Both the position numbers and the translations under genes were made by a program. Shown one piece after another: positions 1 to 8,641 of a DNA stretch of 24,291 bases; within the stretch, counting starts at the first letter, position 1; every line of letters begins with the position of its first letter. The stretch covers positions 267,115 through 291,405 of the forward strand of contig CAJNDS010002758.1 in assembly GCA_905221605.1 (NCBI GenBank), written 5' to 3'. The DNA comes from Symbiodinium natans (taxonomy: Eukaryota > Sar > Dinophyceae > Suessiales > Symbiodiniaceae). The notes under the pieces are model-generated. The model saw only the letters and a program-made list of their open reading frames with translations, searched no databases and was not told where the DNA came from.

Positions 1-15
1 TTTTAGGGTTTTGGG

Positions 16-1403
16 TTGCGCCGGAAATCTGTGTTGCCATGTCGTATAGGGCCTAAAGAGGAAAAAAGCGCCACTTTGTTACGTCCAGTTTTCCTCCAGA
101 CGTGCTCGCGCCAAAAGCTCATCTTGCCATGTCGTATCATAAGGACTATAGGGCAAAAAAGCGCCGCTTTGTTACGGCAGGTTTTCCTTCCAGGTGCGCT
201 TGCGCCGGAAATCTGTGTTGCCATGTCGTATAGGGCCTAAAGAGGAAAAAAGCGCCACCTTGTTACGTCCAGTTTTCCTCCAGATGTGCTCGCGCCAAAA
301 ACTTATCTTGCCATGTCGTATCTAAGGACTATAGGGCAAAACAGCGCCACTTTGTTACGGCAGGTTTTCCTTCCAGGTGCGCTTGCGCCGGAAATCTGTG
401 TTGCCATGTCGTATAGGGCCTAAAGAGGAAAAAAGCGCGTTACGTCCAGTTTTCCTCCAGACGTGCTCGCGCCAAAACCTTATCTTGCCATGTCGTATCA
501 TAAGGACTATAGGGCAAAACAGCGCCACTTTGTTACGGCAGGTTTTCCTTCCAGGTGCGCTTGCGCGGGAAATCTGTGTTGCCATGTCGTACAGGGCCTA
601 AAGAGGAAAAAAGCGCCACTTTGTTACGTCCAGTTTTCCTCCAGACGTGCTCGCGCCAAAAACTTATCTGGCCATGTCGTATCATAAGGACTATAGGGCA
701 AAACAGCGCCACTTTGTTACGGCAGGTTTTCCTTCCAGGTGCGCTTGCGCCGGAAATCTGTGTTGCCATGTCGTATCGGGCCTAAAGAGGAAAAAAGCGC
801 CACTTTGTTACGTCCAGTTTTCCTCCAGACGTGCTCGCGCCAAAAACTTATCTTGCCATGTCGTATCATAAGGACTATAGGGCAAAACAGCGCCACTTTG
901 TTACGGCAGGTTTTCCTTCCAGGTGCGCTTGCGCCGGAAATCTGTGTTGCCATGTCGTATAGGGCCTAAAGAGGAAAAAAGCGCCACTTTGTTACGTCCA
1001 TTTTTCCTCCAGACGTGCTCGCGCCAAAAACTTATCTTGCCATGTCGTGTCATAAGGACCATAGGGCAAAACAGCGCCACTTTGTTACGGCAGGTTTTCC
1101 TTCCAGGTGCGCTTGCGCCGGAAATCTGTGTTGCCATGTCGTATAGGGCCTAAAGAGGAAAAAAGCGCCACTTTGTTACGTCCAGTTTTCCTCCAGACGT
1201 GCTCGCGCCAAAAACTTATCTGGCCATGTCGTATCATAAGGACTATAGGGCAAAACAGCGCCACTTTGTTACGGCAGGTTTTCCTTCCAGGTGCGCTTGC
1301 GCCGGAAATCTGTGTTGCCATGTCGTATAGGGCCTAAAGAGGAAAAAAGCGCCACTTTGTTACGTCCAGTTTTCCTCCAGACGTGCTCACGCCAAAAACT
1401 TAT
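16..1403 (+). repeat. 184-bp dimeric satellite array (left block)
   Basis: About seven and a half copies of a 184-bp unit lie head to tail. The 184-bp period is clear from the identical motif GCGCCGGAAATCTGTGTTGC recurring every 184 bases. Each unit is a dimer of two related halves of about 92 bp, both starting GCCATGTCGTAT. One half continues with AGGGCCTAAAGAGG and the other with CATAAGGACTATAGGG, and both contain GCGCCACTTTGTTACG. Copies differ by only a few substitutions and one short deletion near 438. The array starts abruptly after a telomere-like TTTTAGGG at bases 2-9 and ends at 1403 where the inverted-repeat element begins. Both strands stay open in several frames, but this follows from the repeat, with no start or domain, so I do not call genes. 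Confidence 0.93.
1400..1403. repeat. TTAT target duplication, left copy
   Basis: The normal satellite reads AAAAACTTATCTTGCC. On the left it stops after ...AACTTAT and the element begins with AAACCC. The same TTAT stands at the other end before CTTGCC. Four bases is short, so the call rests on the satellite being continuous in phase across the element. Confidence 0.75.
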
Positions 1404-2040
1404 AAACCCTGGCCGTGGTAACCTAAATTCTGGTCTGGGGGTTCTTAAATTCCATTTTTTGGGTGATTGTGAACAAAAAACCCCCAATGGAGGCTTTCAG
1501 AGACCCCTTTTTTGGTCTATTTGGGTGATTATGGGTTTAGGGTTTAGGGGCTAAATGGCCCTCTGTGGAAACCCTGAAAGTCGGCCTGAGAGGTCTTCTG
1601 CATGCCCCACATAGGGGAGGTGAGACCAGCACAGTTCAAAGCAATTGCTGATAGATGGGAGAGAACACATTTTTTTGATTAAGCTTTAAAATGCCAATAC
1701 CGAGCTTTCATGATTCTTTGAGCCACATCTTGTTTTTATGTTCTGGGCAGGACAGAAAAATGGTTAATCTCACACACACACACAAACAAAGAATATTCTT
1801 TTAATTCGTGTCGGTCGAAAAGCGAGGTACAACAATGATGTAGCAAGTGGTTCTGCCTCTTTCATCTCATGCCCCGAACCCCTAAACCTTAACCCCTACA
1901 CCCTCAACCACACCTTGCAGCACTGAGACCTGAACCTTGCATGCCTTAAATCCTAACCCTAGCCTCTGACCCCTCAAACCCTACACCCCAAACCCCCAAG
2001 GTGACCTGTCAGGAGCTATGATTGAAGAAACACATCCATC
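1404..2040. other. Left arm, outer noncoding segment with CA microsatellite
   Basis: No gene is visible here. The segment holds the arm terminus, telomere-like fragments (TTTAGGGTTTAGGGG near 1535-1550, and CCCTAAACC-type heptamers near 1880-1990) and a short CA tract at 1771-1784. Its reverse complement is at about 18757-19394. The matching TG tract there is longer (19003-19028), so the two arms have drifted in microsatellite length. Confidence 0.8.
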
Positions 2041-2044
2041 AAAT

Positions 2045-2195
2045 GCTCTGGGACAGAGCTCAGTCAGTATGAAAGCTCTGGGACAGAGCACAACATGAAA
2101 AACTCTGGGACAGAGTAGCACCAAAGAAGCTCTGGGACAGAGCGCAACATGAACAACTCTGGGACAAAGTAGAACAACAGAAGCTCTGGGACAGA
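2045..2195. repeat. Tandem hairpin array, CTCTGGGACAGAG (left arm)
   Basis: Six copies of CTCTGGGACAGAG or a near match recur every 26-30 bp (starting near 2046, 2076, 2103, 2131, 2157 and 2184). Each copy is a small inverted repeat, CTCTG-GGA-CAGAG, so each could form a 5-bp stem with a 3-nt loop. Alternate copies are flanked by AAG/GC or AA/TAG, and spacers carry CAACATGAA, suggesting a dimeric unit of about 55 bp. The array is mirrored in the right arm. Confidence 0.88.
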
Positions 2196-2373
2196 ACAAA
2201 GCAGGAACGTGGAAGCACAGAGCCCTGAGACATCAGTCAGCGCTGCCCAGACACGCAAGCAATCAGAAGTGCAAGCAGACAGAGCACCCGAGTCATAAAT
2301 GCCTGAGGCACAAGTGGCCTTTGCCGATCTCCGGCAGCATGGAGGCTGAGATCAAATTTATGTGCAGGATTTA

Positions 2374-2905
2374 GGAAAAGCCAAGACGCAACCGGTTGCG
2401 ACTTGGCTTTTGCTATAGAAAACAGCATATACATACAATTGGCCAGGTCACATTTTAAAACGAAAAAAGCCAAGTCGCAACTTTGGCTTGTCCCCTAGAA
2501 ATGCAAATGTCTGTTCATGTACACTTTCTACAGGAAAGCCAAGTCGCAACCGGTTGCGGCTTGGCTTTTCCTACAGAAAACAGCAGGTGGATGCACTTGG
2601 ACAGGTCATGTGCATGTTTGTATGGGAAAAGCCAAGACGCAACCGGTTGCGACTTGGCTTTTCCTGTAGAAAACAATTGGCAGACGCAAGTGGACAGGTC
2701 ATGTAAAATGCATGGGAAAGCCAAGACGCAACCGGTTGCGACTTGGCTTTTCCTTGCGAAAACAACAGCATGTACATGTTTGTACAGGAAAAGCCAAGAC
2801 GCAACCGGTTGCGACTTGGCTTTTCCTATAGAAACCAACAGACAGATGAAATTGGGCAGGTCATGTACATGTTTGTGTAGGAAAAGCCAAGACCCAACCG
2901 GTCTA
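2374..2905. repeat. Cluster of about 40-bp ACCGGT-centred palindromes (left arm)
   Basis: Five full copies of a near-perfect palindrome begin near 2374, 2532, 2624, 2714 and 2786. Degenerate copies lie near 2461 and 2879. The right half-core is CCGGTTGCGACTTGGCTTTT and the left half is its complement apart from a recurring A/A mismatch in most copies. They are spaced about 75-90 bp apart by linkers sharing GGACAGGTCATG and ATGTACATGTTTGT. Long overlapping open frames in both strands come from the repeat and are not credible genes. Confidence 0.9.
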
Positions 2906-3290
2906 GGGCTGTTTGAGGTCTTGGATTCTTTCCTTTGGCACCAATTCCACCTACAGACTAAGTCCTTATAAGACCCGTCCGACCCTGAATTAGGCTGTTA
3001 GTTTGTTCGGAAAAAAGCATAGATTCAGGGTGGGTCTACCGTTTCGGGTGAGGGTCTGGAAGGTTCAGGGTCTCGATTCTTTTTTAAACGAGGGTTTAGT
3101 GTTCCGGGCTTCTGGTGTTATTTGGCTTCGGGTCTATATAGGGTCTCTAGGGTTGATAAGGCCCAAGCTGGAGGGTCTTACCGTTTTCGTTTTTTGGCCC
3201 TTTAAATCCGCAGCACATCAGATCCCCAAGGTCAGCAAGCGCTTACAAGGTCTAAGCTTTAGAGCATACGGGCTGAACCTTCAGACCCCA
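2906..3290. other. Left arm, unique-looking noncoding segment
   Basis: This is lower-repeat sequence between the palindrome cluster and the telomere-like field. It carries a 98-codon open frame (3003-3299) with a nearly identical counterpart on the minus strand of the right arm (17491-17787). The frame has no recognisable domain and ends inside telomere-like repeat, and its duplication is explained by the inverted repeat. I see no other feature here. Confidence 0.6.
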
Positions 3291-3961
3291 AAACCCTAAA
3301 CCCTACTAACCACTCACTCTCAACCCTGGAGCCCAAAAGCCTAAGGGCCGAAACCGCTGAAGCCTAAAAACCCAAGCCCTAAACCCTAAGCCCCAAGCCC
3401 TAAGCCCTAAGCCCTAAGCCTAAGCCCTAAACCCTTAACCCTTAACCGAAACCCTAAACCCTGAACCCTAAACTAGGGCGTGCGCCCGGTGCGCCTTCCA
3501 GCCCTGGGTGACGTCAGGTCTTCACCCAAAACTCAGGTATAGGGTTAGGATCTAGAGGTTAGGATTTAGGGTTTACAGTTTAGGGTTTAGAGTTTAGAGA
3601 GTTTAGAGATTAGGGTTTAGAGTTTAGAGTCTTGAGTTTAGGGTGTACAGTTCAGAGTTTAGGGGTTAGAGTGTAAGAGTTTAGGATTTAGAGTTTAGGG
3701 CTTAGGGTTTTAGAGTTTAGAGTTTCGGGTTTAGAGTTTAGAGTTTAGGGTTTAGATTTTAGGGTACAGAGTTTCGAGTCTTGGGTTTAGGGTTTCTCTG
3801 GTCTCCCCCAAAACTCGGAGGGCTTAGAGTTTAGAGTTTAGGGTTTAGAGTTTAAGAGTTTAGGGCTTAGAGTTTAGGGTCTAGGGTTTAGAGTTAGAGT
3901 TCAGAGTTTAGGGTTGAGAGTGTAGGCTTCAGAGCTTAGAGTTTAGGGCTTAAGGTTTAGG

Positions 3962-4014
3962 GGATGCCCGAAACTAAGCTGTTGGCAGAACTCTGGTTCC
4001 CTCCAAAACTCAGG
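3962..4014. repeat. Interspersed ~52-bp block in the telomere-like field, copy 1
   Basis: The block reads roughly GGGATGCCCGAAACTAAGCT, then GTTGGCAG, CTCTGGTTCCCTCC and AAAACTCAGG. Two closely related full copies follow at 4376-4429 and 4632-4683. Partial copies holding only the CTCTGGT...CCAAAACTC end occur near 3794-3818 and 3518-3539. This looks like a higher-order unit in which telomere-like heptamers are amplified between copies of a fixed block. Confidence 0.75.
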
Positions 4015-4375
4015 TTTCGAGTTTAGGGTCTACGGTTTACAGCAGAGTTCAGAGTTTAGGGTTGGTTTAATTAGGGTTTTAGAGTTCAAGAGTTTTGGGT
4101 TTCGAGTTAAGGCTTTAGAGTTTAGAGTTAGGGTTCAGGGTTTAGAGTTTAGGGTTCAGAGTTTGGAGTTTCGGGTTTGGAGTTTAGGGTTTAGGGTTTA
4201 GAGTTTCGAGTTCACGGTTTAGAGTTGAGGGTTTAGGGTTTAGAGTTTAGGGTTTAGAGTATAAGGGTTTAGGGTTTAGAGTTTAGGGTGTAGGGTTTAG
4301 AGTTTTGGGGTTTAGAGTTTGGAGTTTAGAGTGCAGAGTTGAGAGTTTAGGGCATAGGGTTTAGGACTTGGGCGT

Positions 4376-4429
4376 GGGGACGCCCAAAGCTAACCTGTTA
4401 GCAGACTCTGGTTTCCGCCAAAACTCGGG
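4376..4429. repeat. Interspersed ~52-bp block, copy 2
   Basis: GGGGACGCCCAAAGCTAACC is followed by TGTTAGCAGACTCTGG and GCCAAAACTCGGG. It is the same block as 3962-4014 and 4632-4683 with a few substitutions. Confidence 0.75.
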
Positions 4430-4631
4430 TGTAGGGCTTAGGAGTTTAGGGTGTAGGTTTAGGGTTTAGAGTTTAGGGTTCAGGGTTTGGAGATTAAGAG
4501 ATTAGGCTCTAGAGTTTAGAGTTTAAGTGTTTAGGGTTTAGAGTTTAGGGTTTAGGGTTCAGAGTTTAGAGTTTAGGGTTCAAGGTTTAGAGATTAGAGT
4601 TTAGGGTTCAGTGTTTAGGGTTTAGGATTTT

Positions 4632-4683
4632 GGGGACGCCCACAGCTAACCTGTTGGCAGACTCTGGTCCCCCCAAAACTCGA
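4632..4683. repeat. Interspersed ~52-bp block, copy 3
   Basis: GGGGACGCCCACAGCTAACC is followed by TGTTGGCAGACTCTGG and CCCCAAAACTCGAG. Its reverse complement in the right arm is at about 16139-16191. Confidence 0.75.
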
Positions 4684-4884
4684 GTTCATTAGGGTTTAGG
4701 GTTTCCGGTTTAGAGTTTAGAGTTCAGGGTTTAGGGGAGTTGAAGAGATTAAGGTTTAGGGTTTAGGGTTTAGGGTTTAGGGTTTAGGGTTTACGGTTTA
4801 GAGATTAGAGTTTAGGTGGGAAATCGCACTCTTGATAGGGGGATGGGGGGGCGGAGACAGCTCTAAACCCGTGAAAGTGGTGGT

Positions 4885-4889
4885 TTGGC
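4885..4889. repeat. TTGGC target duplication of the copia element, left copy
   Basis: TTGGC directly precedes the 5' LTR and follows the 3' LTR (15332-15336). The uninterrupted right arm has a single TTGGC (as GCCAA at 15945-15949) in identical surrounding sequence. This fixes both ends of the element to the base. Five-base duplications are typical of copia integrases. Confidence 0.96.
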
Positions 4890-5046
4890 TATTGTTTATC
4901 TTCGGATAACGTACTCGTTTTCCATGTTGTGCATACCAGTGTGTTACCCGTTGCATTGATGCTCTTAGCCCTCTGGAGAAAATAGGCGCGCCCTCCATGG
5001 CTTAACGGTATCTACTCTGTTTGGTGTGGTCAAACCTGAATCTATA
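4890..5046 (+). repeat. 5' long terminal repeat (157 bp)
   Basis: It begins TATTGTTTATCTTCGG and ends AACCTGAATCTATA. The bounds come from the match to 15175-15331 and the flanking TTGGC. The ends are not the canonical TG...CA; they start TA and end TA, with a 3-bp terminal inversion TAT/ATA. The TA...TA class is one of the recognised rare non-canonical LTR types, mostly in Copia. The LTR should carry the promoter and RNA processing signals, but I cannot point to a specific box. Confidence 0.96.
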
Positions 5047-5058
5047 GGTTATCAGCCG
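5047..5058 (+). other. Candidate primer-binding site, half-tRNA type
   Basis: GGTTATCAGCCG abuts the 5' LTR. It does not begin TGG, so it would not pair with a tRNA 3' end. Its complement, CGGCTGATAACC, resembles a tRNA anticodon arm (loop CTGATAA). Drosophila copia primes in this way from the 5' half of initiator tRNA-Met, with a site starting GGTTATG. The implied anticodon here, GAT, would be isoleucine, so the tRNA identity is uncertain. A competing candidate, TGGTATCC, starts at 5065. Confidence 0.5.
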
Positions 5059-5095
5059 TAGAGCTGGTATCCTTGGGTTTGCGTGCAATCAGTGC

Positions 5096-8000
5096 ATGAG
5101 TTCCTCTGAACTGGTACCAACAGAAGTTGCGACATCTGTGGTCGCCTCTAGCGACTTGGAGGACGAGATGGCGTCTCTGCCAGCAGAAGGAGAGCAGCTC
5201 TCAAACTTGGGAAGCCAAGGGTTAGCCACTCTTGGTAGCCCTGGGATCAACGTTTTCAGTGGCGCAGGAGAAACTCCTTTTAGACCCACTAACCCTAATG
5301 CTGCTACACCTATTGCTGCGCACTTGCATCTCCACAGGCAACAGTTCCAACAGAACATAGGTATCAACATAGGTTTGTCAGAAGATGAGGTCCGTGCACG
5401 ACTTAGCTTACTAGAGTCTGAAGCTGAACGCAGGCACCAAGGCTTGATGGAAGCTATGAGAGCGACAGCTGAGCAGAATTTCGCAAACGCGGAAGAAGAA
5501 GCCAACAGCGTACACAGACAGGTTGTCGCGTCCCTTGAAGCAACACTTGCCAACAGTGAACTTGACAGCGCTAGAAACGCCGGTTTGCTGATGCAGGAGT
5601 TGAGGATGCGTGACCACCACCTGCAGAGTGAAGCACAAATGTACAGAAGCGCAAAACAAAGTTTTGAACGCAGTGAACAGTTGAGGGAGCAAAACCTCCA
5701 AGAAGTTGAGGGAGAGAAGCAGTTGGCATTGCTCCAGTTCGGGTCATACCTGAAGAAAAACTACGACGAGCATGTCGAAACGCTAAGGACTGAACTTGCA
5801 GAACTAAGGACTGAGTTTTCAGCAACTGAGGACGAGATGTATCGGCAGAACGATAGCCTCCAGGACGAGGTGTCATCCTTAGAGAACGCACTAAGGAGAG
5901 AGCAAGAGCAAGTCGCTCAGCTCCGCCACTTGCCTCAGGGCGTCACCGTCGGTACGAGTCAAGCGCCCAATCCGCTAACCCCTCAGATGCCAAATCCTTC
6001 AACACCTCAGTTCCCTAATCCGCTGTTCAATCAACCTCCTCAGCCAACATCGACAGGAACCCCAGGCTTTCAAGCCCCCGCAGGCCCAAGCTCAACAGAC
6101 CCCGGTGTAATTCCGGAGTCACTAGGAGCATTAGCTGCTAGTTTCCTGAGCAACAACAACCAAGTCACTGCAACACCTCCTGGTCTTTTTCCCGCAGGTG
6201 CGCCCCAACCCTCAGGTATGCCGACGGCGTCAGCCGGACAGTTGCCTCCCGGGCTAGCTTCCCAAACCGGACAGCTGCTTGGTTCGCAAACTGCGGCCCC
6301 TGCGGGCACGCCGGGTAGCACGGGAGACCAAAGTACAGTAGCTTTGCAACAAGCGCTCTTAGAAGCTGCGAAGTTTTTAAAGGGTGAGAAAACCCCTGAA
6401 GAAGACAAGCCCAAAGTCAAAGAAGCCGATGTGGTCAAGCTCCCAGATTTTCCCAATCCGGAAACCTATCGCTCTTGGAAAACAGCTACAAGGGAAGCAG
6501 TAAGGGCTGCGTCTGATAGGCCGGATGCTGCTTTTAAGTGGATCCTTGAGGTCTACGAAAACGGAGCAAGCCACGAACAGCTAAGGGATCCCGGCATCTT
6601 CTTGACGCTGGATACCAAGATCCTAGCCGCTTTGACCAAGGTCGCCAAAGGCGAACTTGCCCGCCAAGTGCTCAACTTCAAGGAGTCTGAGGCAGTAGCA
6701 GGCAGGGCTGTGAGGGGTAGACAAGTTTTGTTCATGTTTGAGCAGCATTTCAAAACCAATGAAGCTGCGGGATCTCTTTACTCAGTAGAGGATCTTCTCA
6801 AGGTTGCACTGCTAGGTGACGACTTGACCACGTTCATCTACAACTGGGACTCTGTAGTGGCCGGTTTGAGTCACAAACCCGATGAAACCACGCTGAGAGA
6901 TATCTTCCTTCGTCAAATCCGGAAGTCGACTAGGATGAAATATGACTTGGAAATTTACGATCGTGCCAAGGAGGGAACCTCCACGCATTCGTACGAGTTC
7001 CTGGTCGAATCGATTCGAAACCTTCTCAACCGCGAACGTATGCGGAAGAATCGAGATCGCATCGCTAAGTCGCATGGCGACCGATTCGGTGCTCCTGTCT
7101 TAGATCCTAGAGCCGGACGCCCCCCTTCGAGGGGAGGCCGGGAAAGAACTCCCTCACGTGGTAGCTCAAGGTCAAGAACCTCCTCGCAGAGGTCTCCCAG
7201 CAGATCCCCAGGTAGGTCACAAAGTCCCAAACGCGGTGTTTGCTACGACTTTCAAAAGGGCAAGTGCAAAAAGGGTGACAAGTGCAAGTATGAGCACAGA
7301 AAACGTGACCCAAGCCCGAAAGGAAAGTCCAAAGAAGTGTGTACCTTTTGGAAGAAAGGTAAATGCACTCGTGGGAATAAGTGTCGTTTTCTCCACAAAG
7401 ACAGATCTCAGTCGCCTTCTGCGGCTCCCACTGCGGAAGCTGCGACACCAGCCTCAAAGCCCGAGAAAGCTAGGTCACCTTCCCCAGCGCCGAAGAACAA
7501 ACGCAAGCCCAGCAGGGGACGTTCAAGGGAAAAGGACAAGCACGCAGCTTGCTGTGTGTCTTTCGCAGCCGCGGCCCCAGCTGGATCAAGGGAAGAGCCT
7601 AGTGTCAAGGGTGAGGATTACTGGGAGGTCGACTTCAAAAGAAAGGAGGTTGTGAGACACCATTGTTCCTACAGGTCAGAAATGTTTAACCCGACTTCGC
7701 AGGATTGCCCAATGGATCTTCGCAATGTGGGGAGCATGGCTGTTGCCGTCAAGACATTGCCAGTGGCCCCATTTGCTGAGAAAGAGTCGTGGAACTGGAG
7801 GTCCAAGCGATCACAACAGAACACGACCCCTTGGGTAGGCAAAACAGTCTTCAAAATCAAGGACCCAAATCGCAAGCTTAGGTTTAGTGACAAGGTCCGC
7901 GTTTACCAAGTCCCAATGGACAAATGCATCAAGTTGATTCGCAAGCCAAGACAGTTCTCTGTATGCTACTTAGATGAAAGGTCCTGCCCTAAATCATCCA

Positions 8001-8641
8001 AAGATGACAGAGAGTACGCCAAGAACGTAGCCTTAGAGTTGGCCAACGTCGTTCAAGCTTCGTTGCGTGGCGAAAGCGTAGACTGTGACTACGAGTGCGA
8101 GGACGAAACGTCACTCACATGCGAATGCTGTGAGAACTTCGGCCGCGCAGCCGAGCTCGCCTGTCCGAGTGCCGTCGACTACCTGGAGTTCCTTGCGGAC
8201 ACGGGCAGCGAAGAGGACCTTATCAGTCGCGCGGACCATGCAGCCCACTTTGGGGATGTGCCGGTGAACAGTGCCTCTAGGCATGTCAACCTTATTACCG
8301 CGAACGGTTCTATTAAGGGTGACAAGTCGGTGCAGCTCGAAGTTCCCGAATTTGGCGGAAAGTTGGAGTGTTACTTGCTTGACAGCACACCTCCTGTATT
8401 CTCTGTAGGCAGACGGTGTATGGAGGACGGTTTCGAATTTCATTGGTACCCTAAGAAAGCCCCGTATTTCATCTCGCCTGAGGGAAAGAAGCTTAGGTGT
8501 CGAGTGCGAGGTATGGTGCCAGTGATAGCCAGCGATACACTCGCAGCTCCTGCGATCCAGGAGGGCCCCACTAGTTCCGTAGGAAGCCAAGTCTTCAGTG
8601 TCCCGGAACCCCACGCAGGAAACAACTTGCGCTGTGGCTGA
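5096..8641 (+). CDS. Copia Gag-protease polyprotein (1181 aa)
   Basis: This frame would supply the particle protein and the aspartic protease that cuts it. The ATG at 5096 is the first usable start, 49 bases after the 5' LTR. Residues about 95-280 are a charged coiled coil (heptad-like runs such as LSLLESEAERR). Residues 285-430 are rich in proline, glycine and alanine. Residues about 438-660 are a helical capsid-like region (KLPDFPNPETYRSW onward). Residues about 675-714 are SR-rich. Two CCCH zinc fingers follow, C716-C724-C730-H734 and C749-C757-C763-H767, both C-x7-C-x5-C-x3-H; they take the place of the usual CCHC knuckle. At 840-920 is a module starting EDYWEVD that recurs in Pol. The protease is at about 1025-1150 with active-site D1035-T-G-S. 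The frame ends at TGA 8639-8641, immediately upstream of Pol in the same phase. The domain calls are by eye. Confidence 0.93.
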   Translation: MSSSELVPTEVATSVVASSDLEDEMASLPAEGEQLSNLGSQGLATLGSPGINVFSGAGETPFRPTNPNAATPIAAHLHLHRQQFQQNIGINIGLSEDEVRARLSLLESEAERRHQGLMEAMRATAEQNFANAEEEANSVHRQVVASLEATLANSELDSARNAGLLMQELRMRDHHLQSEAQMYRSAKQSFERSEQLREQNLQEVEGEKQLALLQFGSYLKKNYDEHVETLRTELAELRTEFSATEDEMYRQNDSLQDEVSSLENALRREQEQVAQLRHLPQGVTVGTSQAPNPLTPQMPNPSTPQFPNPLFNQPPQPTSTGTPGFQAPAGPSSTDPGVIPESLGALAASFLSNNNQVTATPPGLFPAGAPQPSGMPTASAGQLPPGLASQTGQLLGSQTAAPAGTPGSTGDQSTVALQQALLEAAKFLKGEKTPEEDKPKVKEADVVKLPDFPNPETYRSWKTATREAVRAASDRPDAAFKWILEVYENGASHEQLRDPGIFLTLDTKILAALTKVAKGELARQVLNFKESEAVAGRAVRGRQVLFMFEQHFKTNEAAGSLYSVEDLLKVALLGDDLTTFIYNWDSVVAGLSHKPDETTLRDIFLRQIRKSTRMKYDLEIYDRAKEGTSTHSYEFLVESIRNLLNRERMRKNRDRIAKSHGDRFGAPVLDPRAGRPPSRGGRERTPSRGSSRSRTSSQRSPSRSPGRSQSPKRGVCYDFQKGKCKKGDKCKYEHRKRDPSPKGKSKEVCTFWKKGKCTRGNKCRFLHKDRSQSPSAAPTAEAATPASKPEKARSPSPAPKNKRKPSRGRSREKDKHAACCVSFAAAAPAGSREEPSVKGEDYWEVDFKRKEVVRHHCSYRSEMFNPTSQDCPMDLRNVGSMAVAVKTLPVAPFAEKESWNWRSKRSQQNTTPWVGKTVFKIKDPNRKLRFSDKVRVYQVPMDKCIKLIRKPRQFSVCYLDERSCPKSSKDDREYAKNVALELANVVQASLRGESVDCDYECEDETSLTCECCENFGRAAELACPSAVDYLEFLADTGSEEDLISRADHAAHFGDVPVNSASRHVNLITANGSIKGDKSVQLEVPEFGGKLECYLLDSTPPVFSVGRRCMEDGFEFHWYPKKAPYFISPEGKKLRCRVRGMVPVIASDTLAAPAIQEGPTSSVGSQVFSVPEPHAGNNLRCG

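Larger units (their letters stand above)
3291..4884. repeat. Degenerate telomere-like field (left arm)
   Basis: About 1.5 kb is made of variants of TTTAGGG and TTTAGAG, with a CCCTAAA-strand stretch at 3291-3475 before the strand switches near 3480-3540. The cleanest run is six consecutive TTTAGGG units at about 4756-4797. It is not a working telomere: it is internal, highly mutated and strand-switching. A block of about 52 bp recurs within it (annotated separately). The last part, about 4815-4884, is G-rich nonrepetitive sequence ending at the copia insertion site. Confidence 0.9.

Noticed and set aside
16-1403. Many overlapping 60-95 codon open frames on both strands of the satellite
   Set aside because: They recur every 184 bases because the repeat lacks stops in some frames. 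No domain, and both strands are equally open, so they are repeat by-products.
2483-2971. 162-codon frame rich in KSQDATGCDLAF-like repeats
   Set aside because: It is the translation of the ACCGGT palindrome cluster. Equivalent frames appear on the opposite strand, so it is not evidence of a gene.
3003-3299. 98-codon frame conserved in both arms (also 17491-17787, minus strand)
   Set aside because: Its conservation follows from the inverted duplication itself. No recognisable domain, and the end runs into telomere-like repeat.
4756-4797. True telomere end
   Set aside because: The perfect TTTAGGG run is only about six units, internal, flanked by degenerate variants on both sides, and strand orientation switches within the field.
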